Origin: Hirsutella rhossiliensis | Taxonomy: Eukaryota; Ascomycota; Sordariomycetes; Hypocreales; Ophiocordycipitaceae | Direction: 5' to 3' | Assembly: GCF_020360975.1 (NCBI RefSeq) | Contig: NW_025408678.1 | Span: forward strand, 2,501,368 to 2,565,367 | Length of the DNA: 64,000 bases | Shown: positions 55,662 to 64,000 of the stretch, piece by piece | Layout: every line of letters starts with the position of its first letter | Position numbering within the stretch: the first letter of the stretch is position 1 | Translations under genes and position numbers: made by a program | Notes under the pieces: generated by a model | The model's database searches: none | The model's input: only the letters and a program-made list of their open reading frames with translations | What the model was told of the DNA's origin: nothing

Positions 55662-57150
55662 TTCTTGCGGAGCTCGCTGGAGGCTTTTTTCCGGGCCCCC
55701 ACGCGTTTGGCTGCGGCGACGTGGTCCGTGCATGGGTGCCTGCGGTCACGGGTGAGCCACTCAAAGCCTCACCTCCCGCATGCAACACCACCCATGAACT
55801 GGATGCCAGTTTCCAACATAGATAGCGACGTGTACGAGGCATGCTATCGCCGGCCTATAATAATCCTATCAGATCCGTTGAAATGGCAGTCACACCCAGC
55901 GCAGCAGTTCCCTAACTTATCTTTCACAGCCATTAACATTCTATCGATTGCGTCTATATTTACTACGACAGAGTGACTCTTCTCCAAGGGTAATCTTTGG
56001 GTAGCCGACTGGCAAGGATCTATAAACATGAAAATTTTAAATCTCTTGGAATGCCTACGATCCTGGGACAGAAATGCGCATACTCCTCCTATACGAGGTA
56101 AGATTTCTATTTCATTAGATAACGATTATCTAATCATATATTTAAGCATCGTTATATCAATCCGGCAGCTATGGTACTAGCCCTAATGCCTTTAGGGTTC
56201 AGGCAAGGAATAAGTAGAGGTGCAGGTAAGGCAATTCAGCGAGGTATTGCATGCTCGGCCACATGCCAGCACACATGCTCCACCGTTATAGATAGACAGA
56301 GGTAGAACCCAACGGCTATAAAGTCGAGTCCAATGGAACATCTATAGGAATGGATAAGACTTACCTCTCTATGTCTCGCACCAATACTATGACTGCTGCA
56401 GAGATAGTGGAGGGTGAAGCGCTGCATTTTACACTGTGGTATCCCATAAGATCTCAGTAGAGCTAGGATTCGGCGATCCACCGCATAGATCCCACGAAAT
56501 TCCGCGGACATATAACAGGTGAGGGCACTAGAAAACTTCATAGTAACGTAGCGGGTATAACAAGCGCTAGGCCATAAGTCAGACTATATACTCACACTAA
56601 CAGTATAGACTATAGTGTATAGACTATAGTTTACACTGCAATTCGGTTTAACCGCTATAGATAGACTATTACTTGTTTGAAAATTGCAGGCAGACTCGTG
56701 GTTCAGTGGGCACTAAGTTAAACGGACGGAATAAGTAACTGAGGGATCTAGACGCACTAATTACACACTCTATTAGGAGCATTATATACATCCATGGGTA
56801 CCGTTCCTTCTAACTTAAATACGCTTCGCTTTCTTCTAATTTCTTCTAATATTGCTCGGGATTAAGATGTCCTTGGATTATAGGGCCGTAGGGAATCCCA
56901 TAATGACCCCTATACTAAGCAACCCTCGACGACTTCGCTCTCCCACCTAGGTATAGTAGGTTTCCTATTTTGTGAGGCCCGGGATTGACTGTCTTATAGG
57001 AATTGTTCCTGGCCGGCTTAGAAGCAGAAGGAAACCTTAGCGCGGTCTAGAACGTCTGGCCGGCCTATCACCTTAAATATAGCAATATAAAATATAGAAT
57101 AAAGCATACATCCGCGTTAGTAAGACCTAGGAGTAGCATCGGGTCTATAT
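55662..57150. other. Transition from gene space to AT-rich sequence, no gene
   Basis: The first ~300 bp hold the AIM24 promoter, with a CCTATAATAATCC stretch near 55853-55865. From about 55,980 composition shifts to AT-rich. CpA and TpG are still present here, unlike the block to the right, so this part was not, or not fully, RIP-mutated. It contains short palindromic words such as TATAGACTATAG near 56605-56632. No gene or element is recognised. Confidence 0.6.
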
Positions 57151-57788
57151 ACCCTAACCCCTTAATAGTTAAGTAACCTCTCTAGCTAATATCCTTGCTA
57201 AGCTAAAGCCCTATATATAAGCTAGTTACGTACTAGCAACTATTAACTATAGCAGCACCGCTATATACTTAATAGTAATCTCCGGTATAAGCTTTATTTA
57301 TTATATAACTACTAATTAGTTTTTAATCCCTATATATTCCTAGTTAGAATAATAGCACTACTTAGTAGTCCGATCCCTATAGTCTACTATAGTAGCCACG
57401 ATTAATTAAGATATATAATAATAATAATTATAGTTATTTATATACGCTATTTATCCTATTAGCCCTAGTATTTCTACTTTTATTAAGAAATAGGAATCAC
57501 CCTTAGAGAAAGAACCCCCCTAGGCTTCCTTCTTATTATCTTAGGCCCGCGGTCGACCCGTCTACCTAGCGGAGTCATGCGGGGCATGCCCTCTAGGGTA
57601 GGGGTCGTCTAGGGAGGTTATTTAAAGTTAGTAGTAGAGCCGGCACTTAATAATTAAGATATATATAAAAACATTACTATATTAGGCCTAGAAAATAAGC
57701 ACGGCTAGATTAAGCTACTCGCTTTATAACCTAGTATTATCTTCCGACTAAGCCTAGGAAGAAACTTATAGCTATATAGATAGGTAGG

Positions 57789-58600
57789 TATTACGGGGTA
57801 TATTAAGCATTAGTCCCTTAGTACGGGGCTGGTACGTTAACCTTGCCGTCTGCCCGGATCCGGTGCGGGTCTAACGGGTAATAAAACGGACTAGCTACCG
57901 TACGTAGGTTTTAAACGTGTTATACGGACTAGCTACCGTACGTTATTACGCGCGTTAAATACGGACTAGCTACCGGTCTTGCGAGTTAAAGTAAGAGTAG
58001 TAACGACTATCTATATTCTTCTCTACCCGCCTAAAATCTAGCGGGTTCTCTATCCTCTATATATACTATAGCGAGCGTAAGACCTTACTCGGGGCTTTAA
58101 CCGAGTAATATCTTAACCTTATAATCGTGCGATAGTAGCGCGTGTCTTAGCGGCATTTCCGGTATTTTCCTAGGTAGGCATAGGTATTTCTCATAATTTC
58201 CCGCTATATTCTTATAGTAACTTCTTAGGGAAATATCGGTATAGTCCCTAAGGAACTTATTATTACTCGGGAAATTATAGTATATTCCCCGTGTAATATA
58301 TCCCTAGGGGAAATCTCCGTAAAATATCCGTGCAATCCGCTTAGTTATCGTTTCTAGGAATTCCGGGTAATTTCCCGGAGTTTGCCCGGTGGCTTCCGGG
58401 TTCCTTCTTCCGCGGGGAGCCTTAGGGAGTTAGGGGTATCTTCCTTAGGGGAAGTAGATATCGTTCCGGGTACCTAGATTATCGACTATAAGGTATCCCG
58501 TAATAAATGCCCGGGGCGAAAGAATTAACCGACGTCCCTATCGGTTTCCCGCGGTGTTTAGGCGGGAGTCGCGCCGACGGGGGATCGTGGTAAAGTTACA
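57789..58600 (-). repeat. Candidate 3' LTR of the retrotransposon
   Basis: On the minus strand this 812-bp stretch begins TGTAAC and ends CCCCGTAATA, which would be GTAACA before a single C-to-T change. Gypsy LTRs begin TG and end CA. It lies downstream of the unknown frame, in the correct position for a 3' LTR. No strong polypurine tract is visible before it and the matching 5' LTR is outside the window. Confidence 0.35.
57886..57976. repeat. Three-copy 37-38-bp tandem repeat
   Basis: The core ACGGACTAGCTACCG occurs at 57886, 57924 and 57961, each followed by related sequence (GTACG then TTAAAC/TTAAAT). Each core holds a TAGCTA palindrome. The array lies inside the candidate LTR. Confidence 0.9.
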
Positions 58601-58667
58601 TAGATTTCTAAAGTTAGCATAGGGAGCAACTCGTCTCTTATCTAGAACGCAACCTAGTGCGACTAAC

Positions 58668-58825
58668 ACCGGGGGCGCGAGGCGGCTAAGCCGGGAGCAA
58701 AATACTACTAGGACCGGGGGCGCTAGGTAGCCAAACCGGGGAAAACTAATTATAACCGGGGGCGCTCTATAGCTAAGCCGGTGATAAAACGAATAGTGCC
58801 AGGGACACTACGAGGCTAACCCGGT
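58668..58825. repeat. Four-copy GC-rich tandem array, period 42-45 bp
   Basis: Units of about 28 bp of the form ACCGGGGGCGC...GGCTAAGCCGG start at 58668, 58713, 58755 and 58798, separated by AT-rich spacers of ~15 bp. The last copy has diverged. The array lies between the stop of the unknown frame and the candidate LTR. Confidence 0.9.
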
Positions 58826-58836
58826 AACCGACCGTC

Positions 58837-60629
58837 TTACGCCGCGGGGGCAGGGGTAGGGTAGGGGATCTCCTCCTCGGCTTCCTCCTCTATTGGTTCC
58901 TCGGGGCCTGCCGGCACGTCGGCCGGGGTATCCTATATATCGGAGGCTCTATAGATAGGCACGCCGTAAGCGTTATTCGGGGCCGGTTCTACTAGGAGCA
59001 TTATAGCTAGTCCGTCGCGAGAGGCTAGAATTTAGTTGCGGATTGCTACTACTAGTGCCTATATAGTCGGGCCTAGGTTCTAGAATCCGCCTAAGTATAC
59101 GTCGGTAAACTTCTAGTCTAACGAGTTAAAATAGGCTATTACGTTGGCCGTATAAGGGCGGGCCGCGGCTAGCGTACGTAGGGGGCCGACGCGGGCGGCT
59201 CTCTAGTATACTATAGCGAGCTCGGGCGAGTCGTCTAGGAGGTGGGCGGCGAAAGCGAACCGACAGACAAAGCCGGCGGGCACTCCGGCGAGGGCGGCGC
59301 ACTAGCCGAGCAAGAGGTCGGCGTCGGCCTCCTTACGGATAGCGGCGAACAGATTTGCCTAGATTACGGCCGCATCCGGGGCTCCGTAGACTAGCGCTTC
59401 TAACCCGGAGTAGACGATACCTATAGCCGTCATATCGCGGGTTATCGTAGTATACCACGAAGGTGCGATAGGAATAGTCCGGGCTTCCGCGCTTAGAACC
59501 TAGAAGGGGTTAAGCTTATCGGACCGGTATCGGGCCTAGTCCTCGGCGAATAGGTTGGCCCGCTTAGGGTAGAGGGCGGGGCCGCGGCGGCGGCGAATAG
59601 GCGTCTAGCGAACGGGTTCCCTAATAGCTCGTCGAATATAAGGTCTACCGTGCTAGATCCTCCGGTCCTAGCCGGGGTGCGCTTAAGGGTCTCTCTAAAC
59701 TTACGAGTTCCTAGTATACCGGAGGCCTCGCGCTCCTCCGCGGCGGCGGTCTTAAATATCTTTAGATAGGCGGGGAGGCACTTCGTACTAGTAACGGTAG
59801 CGACGATCTCGAGCATCTCGGCGTCCGTAGAGGCCACCTATCCGGATAGGAGCTTATTAACGACGTCGGCTAAGATAGTGGCGATCTACGCGGTTCCGAG
59901 GGCGCTAGTTATCCTCTTAGTTTTATCGGGGAAGATAGCTCCGTCTAGGTCGCGCAGCGACGGGGGAAGAAGCTTATCCTTATTAAACGACGGGGCAAAC
60001 TACCCGCGGGCGTTTCGGGGGGTGCCGGGGGTTTTCCCTATAATGCCTAAAACTAAGGGCAGCGAGTCGCTAGACGAATTACTAGAGCTTGATAGCGATA
60101 GGGCACGGTCGTCGAAGCGAACGCGTGACGGAGTGCTAGGAACGGGGCGACGGGAAGCGCCGACCTACTATGGTCGGATAGTTAACGTCGCGTTTCTACT
60201 AGTTTAGGTGGTTGCGGGAGTCGTAGTAGTAATACGACGGGCGGCGGTGCTACGAGGCGTAGAGAAGTATAGCTAGTTACGTTCGCGTAGATTACGGGCT
60301 TTAGCCGGGGGAAGAGATAGAGGGGCGTAGTATATACCGTTTTCTATTAAGCCCGCGTCGAGATCGTACCCTTCTCCGGTAAGGAGGTCGCGGTAGTTAG
60401 TATACGTGCTATAATTATCCCGTTTCTACTCGGTAAAGGCGGCCGTGTTAGACTTAAGGTTACGGAGGAGCTCCGCCTCGTTCCCGTATAATTAGACTAC
60501 TCGGCGGAATCCCTTAAAGCTTAGGCGCGGCGGTCGGCGGCAGATTTAGTCGGAGAAATGTTAGCGAAATACTAGGTCCTTACTGCGATACTTATAGCCT
60601 TAGATAGCGGGAACCTCGAAGGTAGGCAT
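58837..60629 (-). pseudogene. Decayed reading frame downstream of pol, unknown protein
   Basis: From an ATG at 60629 (MPTFEVPAI) the minus strand reads as protein-like sequence for roughly 600 codons, broken by TAA and TAG and by a frame change near 59,580 in a GCC-rich tract. The longest uninterrupted part is 59837-59493. The product would have a basic, Ser-rich stretch around a third of the way in, a globular-looking middle (AEMLEIVATVTSTKCLPAYL) and an acidic, Pro-rich end (EEEAEEEIPYPTPAPAA). I see no zinc knuckle, protease or known domain. It lies 3' of the chromodomain, where Ty3/gypsy elements usually have nothing. It could be an extra frame of the element, or the gag of another type of element joined here. 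Confidence 0.55.
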
Positions 60630-60727
60630 AAGAGGGGAGCTATTCGGTATAGAAAAGGGAGCGTAAAAGGATAGGGAAATCGGGTTTCTAAAATAAAAAT
60701 AAACGCGGGTGCTGAAATATAGAATTA

Positions 60728-60810
60728 GGTTACCGTTCGCCGCGGGCGGCCTATTAATACTTATTGGCTAGTTAACCCGTCCCTAGACTTCCGGGCGAAC
60801 GAACGGTAAC
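60728..60810. repeat. Inverted repeat between pol and the unknown frame
   Basis: GGTTACCGTTCGCC (60728-60741) is mirrored by GGGCGAACGAACGGTAAC (60793-60810), with a 4-bp insertion in the second arm. The ~50-bp loop is AT-rich. On transcription this could fold into a hairpin. Confidence 0.75.
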
Positions 60811-60929
60811 GGCGCGTACTACGCACCGTTATTTCTCCCCTAGCTACGGCGGCTCGTACTATTATACGGCGCGCGCGCGGAGCTTCTAGGTGCGGGTAAT
60901 GCGACCTTATAATGCTCCTTACTACGCGG

Positions 60930-63900
60930 TGAATTCTTCGATAAGGTCTTTAGCGACGATATCCTTGGCGGCTACCTAGGAATTATAGCTGCTTAGCTAG
61001 CCTTTCTAGCTAACGAGGTATTCCGTGCGAGCGGTCCCTTAGCTATATCTATAAGTTCTAGCGTTAAGGATTCGTTCGACTTCCTAGTAGTTAGTATTAG
61101 GTTCCGGGCTAGGTCGGGTATCTAGTCGTTCGGCCGGCCGTAGCTACGCGACGGAAACGACGTCGTAGATATTTAGGGATCCGGCTAGGTCGAGGCGGTA
61201 GGCTAGATAGCCGATCCGCTCGAGGACTTCGAATGGTCCCGTGCGGCATTCCTTTAACTTTGCTACCCGTCCGTTGGCTACGCCGTATCCTTTCCTTAGC
61301 TAGAGCTATACCTAGTCTCCGGGCTTAAACTCTAGTGCTCGGTGCTTCGCGTTATACCGCTTTTTTATTCCTGCCTAGGCTAGAGCGATCGAGATCCTAG
61401 CCTAGTCCTAGAGTATCTCCCTATCTATCCGTAGGGGCCTGGCGGTGTCGCCACTATCGTCATCCGTATCCCGGTTAGTAGCTCGCAGAGGTGCCGATTA
61501 CGAGTAAGAGTTTAGGGTAAATTGAGAGTAGTAACGCGTCGACCTATCGACGGGATAGAAGTCGGTCGTAAAGAACTAGAGCGGGTTTTAACTACCTAGT
61601 TATGCTGTTCGATAAGCCGTCGGTCTAGGGATACTAAGCCGTAGATACTAGTAACTTAGATCTATACGCTATCTATAGTCCTTTCTAGAACGCTAAAAGG
61701 AACTTAGGGTCCTAGTCGGAGATAATCTAAGCGGGAATCCCTTAGTTATAGCGCATTAACTTAGTAAATAGTACCTCGGCTTAGTCTTCTACGGTAAACT
61801 AGTCGTGGCCTAGGATAAGGAGCCCTATTTTCGAGAACTTATCGGTTACCGTTAGTAGTATATTATAGTAGACCTTAATAGGTAGTATCTATGGAGTTCG
61901 GTCTGCGGGGACGTCTAGGAGTCCTATAACGAAATCTATAGCGATCGTATAGAAAGGTAAGGCTAGGGACATAATCGGAACTAACTCGCCGGGGGCCTTT
62001 AACTGGTCGGTTTAGTTCCTATAGTAAGCGTCGCACTTATCGATAAAGCCGTCGATAAGTTTCTTAAGGCTAGTAATAGCGAACGTAGAGGATAATTCCT
62101 CCTATATCCTTCGCCGTCTAAGGTAGAATTTGCGCGTATAGTCGTTAGCGATAATTTCCTTAGCGTAGGTAGTAGGGATATAGAGCCGGTAACGACCTTC
62201 GGACTTAACTAGGTAGAGCAACCCGTTCCGCTTAACGAATAAGAGACCGACCCGGGACTTATTACTTCTAAGCTGCTCTAATATGCCGGCCTACCTAGGT
62301 TCTTCCGCGTATACTTCCTAGATCTTCCGGCGTAGGTTAGGTTAGATAAAGGATTCTATAACCGCGTATACGTATTCGACCGGCGCTTTATCTTCCTAGA
62401 CGCGGTCTAATTCCCTGGGTTTATATTTCCTAGGTATTACGGATAGTAGTCGAGATAGTGCATTAGTAAGGATATTTACGGTTCCGGGAATATAGTAGAC
62501 CTTTAGGGGAAACTAGCTAAGGTACTATAACGCGAGCACGAGCCGATTATTCGTCTTTATACTAGTAGTAAATAACGATGTTTGCTTTAGGATTGCGCTC
62601 GTAGCGGCGTAGTTAGTTAGTATAACGACCTTCGGTAGTAAGGTAGAGATAATATACGACCGGAGCTTCCGATAAGCCTAGGAAAGATAGGTAACTTCGA
62701 GTTCCGTAGGCTAGTATCTAGGTTCTCCACCGGTTAGGCGTTTACTAAGGTAAAGGATTAGCTAGATACTTATCCGGGGCGGGGTCCTTCCTAGGTTCTA
62801 GTCTACCCCCGGTACGAGGTAGAAGGCTACTACCGCAAGCTAGCTCGCGGCTAGCGTCGATTTATAGAATAATAATGTCGTAGGTCGAAATAGTATAGCG
62901 CGTTAGTTAAAAGAGCGTTCGTAATATCTCGGAAGGCCTACTCCTCCGCTAAGGAGGTTAGTACGTTGTCTTGAGGTATATCTATTCCACGTCCTTTGTG
63001 CAGCGCTTAACTATCCCGTGCTTCCTTAAGCATCGCCGTTTTCAACCTAGAGCGCCTACCTCTAGGCAGGTAGGCTACCAGGTGCCGCAGCAGTTAACTA
63101 AGCCGAGCTATTTTTCTAGTGCTTATGTGGTATTTAGAAACTCTACGTCCCGTAATGCCTATACTCGTTCTTCGGTGTTTATTAGGCCGATACTATCGAC
63201 TCGAAATCCTAATAGTTCGATAGATAGGTAGCCTAGGAATGATTTCGATCCGGCTAGGGCTAGGTTATAGTCTACGAAGAGTTAGAAGATAGCCTAGAGG
63301 TGACGAATATAGTCGTCTTCTATGTCTAAGTATATTATAATATTATCGATATACCCGGAGGAATATTCCGCGTATTCCCGGAGGATTTAGTCTATAAATC
63401 TTTAAACGTATACGGGTAAGTTCTTATATCCTATTAGGGCCACCGTTAGTCGTTCTAAGCCTCTATAGCTAATTACCGTGAACCTTTCCCGATGCTCCTT
63501 ATAGTCTAAGTAGACCTTAATAGTACTCCTAGTCCTTCTATGGTCGGAAGGAGGCAATAGTATATTAGATCTTTTATAAACGCGGGTCCTAATTAGATTT
63601 TAACGTCCTAGTTAGTTATTTCGTGGAGTTATATCTCGTAAAACCCGATCTTATAGTTCAGTCTATCTATACGTCTATAAAGGAGTTCCTCCGCGACTTT
63701 AGGCTCCTTTCTCCGGTTTCTACCGATAGGTTAGTAACCTAGTATAGTTGCTACGTTCCGTGGTTTTCTATACGGCCGGCTCTTTAGTCGGAGTTACCCT
63801 AGCTAGGTTTCTTAGGTAGGTCGATCCGTAAGAACTATATTTCGTCGCTAAGGTCTACTAGTATTCCCGCGCTATCCTTCTTAAATCTAACGCGCGAGCG

Positions 63901-64000
63901 GTAGTATTAACCGCTATAACTAGGTTATACTCGGAAAGTTATAGGCTAAGGATAGGTCTCTCGAAAGAATACTAGGTCACGATCCCCAGTACGTTCCAAT
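60930..64000 (-). pseudogene. Ty3/gypsy pol remnant (RT, RNase H, integrase, chromodomain)
   Basis: Reverse transcriptase is shown by HRERFTVISYRGLERLTVAL and by the catalytic box at 63342-63353, which reads YIDN where active enzymes have YxDD. The downstream part reads LFVDYNLALAGSKSFLGY and IELLGFRVDS. Integrase shows IAIDFVIGLLDVPADRTP (first Asp near 61935) and GIPA-stop-IISD with DPKF (second Asp near 61715), then a DGLSNSI stretch. The integrase tail reads YRLDLAGSLNIYDVVSVA and the chromodomain reads EVERILNARTYRYS with EYLV and KG nearby. Numerous TAG/TAA stops and some frame shifts make it non-functional. The 5' end lies outside the window. Confidence 0.85.

Larger units (their letters stand above)
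57151..64000 (-). mobile_element. Decayed, RIP-mutated Ty3/gypsy chromodomain retrotransposon (partial)
   Basis: Reading the minus strand through stops gives, from high to low coordinates, reverse transcriptase (~63.9-63.2 kb), an RNase H region (~62.9-62.4 kb), integrase (~62.3-61.4 kb) and a chromodomain (~61.1-60.94 kb). This is the order of Ty3/gypsy chromoviruses. The 5' LTR and gag would lie beyond the right edge. CpA and TpG are nearly absent while CpG is common, and stops seen are TAA or TAG at Gln or Trp positions. The left limit is approximate and is set by where CpA depletion begins. The element cannot be autonomous in this state. Confidence 0.85.

Noticed and set aside
57886..58825. 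Regular repeats that might suggest a CRISPR-like array
   Set aside because: There are only three or four units, the copies have diverged, and the setting is a fungal retrotransposon. CRISPR arrays are prokaryotic.
59878..60207. A 109-codon plus-strand frame in the retrotransposon
   Set aside because: It is the complement of the decayed minus-strand frame and arises because RIP has removed CA/TG words, which lowers the number of stops on one strand.
58837..60629. Interpretation of the unknown frame as the gag of this element
   Set aside because: Gag lies upstream of RT in Ty3/gypsy elements, whereas this frame lies downstream of the chromodomain; no Cys-His knuckle is visible. Kept only as an alternative if two elements are joined here.

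Overview
The window looks like nuclear DNA of a filamentous ascomycete (Pezizomycotina; the protein set fits Sordariomycetes, probably Hypocreales, but the species cannot be named from sequence alone). The reasons are GC-rich coding sequence, many short GT-AG introns of 45-110 nt (a few up to ~250 nt), eukaryotic housekeeping proteins of fungal type, and a block that carries the mutational signature of repeat-induced point mutation (RIP).

Bases 1-55,700 are a gene-dense euchromatic arm with 20 confident protein-coding genes: a GH5 sterylglucosidase, a 12-exon MFS sugar transporter, the exosome cofactor SKI3, RMI1, VPS51, a NIF3-family protein, a BolA-like protein, the AP-1 beta adaptin, DNA ligase I, eIF3k, TSR4 (PDCD2 family), chaperonin subunits CCT6 and CCT7, a DUF4470/MYND-finger protein, a Swi5/Ace2-type C2H2 factor, a CBS-PB1 membrane protein (Mug70-like), mitochondrial ribosomal protein uS2m, an SPT10-like GNAT acetyltransferase, a small ankyrin protein, a monocarboxylate-porter-type MFS protein and mitochondrial AIM24. 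Exon boundaries were placed by hand from splice sites, reading-frame continuity and family conservation. Every model closes in frame. No tRNA, rRNA or CRISPR array was recognised.

The genes are mostly unrelated housekeeping functions and not one pathway: RNA decay (SKI3), DNA replication and repair (RMI1, CDC9), vesicle traffic (VPS51, APL2), translation and ribosome assembly (eIF3k, TSR4, uS2m), protein folding (CCT6, CCT7) and transcription (Swi5-like, SPT10). Divergent pairs share promoters (RMI1/VPS51, NIF3/BolA, CDC9/eIF3k, Swi5-like/Mug70-like). No secondary-metabolite cluster or defence island is visible.

From about 56 kb the sequence becomes gene-poor and AT-rich. From about 57.2 kb to the end it is a decayed Ty3/gypsy chromodomain retrotransposon on the minus strand: reverse transcriptase near 63.3 kb, integrase near 62 kb and chromodomain near 61 kb, running off the right edge. 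CpA and TpG are almost absent while CpG is kept, and the stops seen are TAA or TAG in place of Gln or Trp codons. Downstream of pol lies a second decayed reading frame of about 600 codons that I do not recognise, followed by a GC-rich tandem array and a candidate 3' LTR. This extra frame, a hairpin before it, and an island inside pol that escaped the RIP signature are the most unusual parts of the window.
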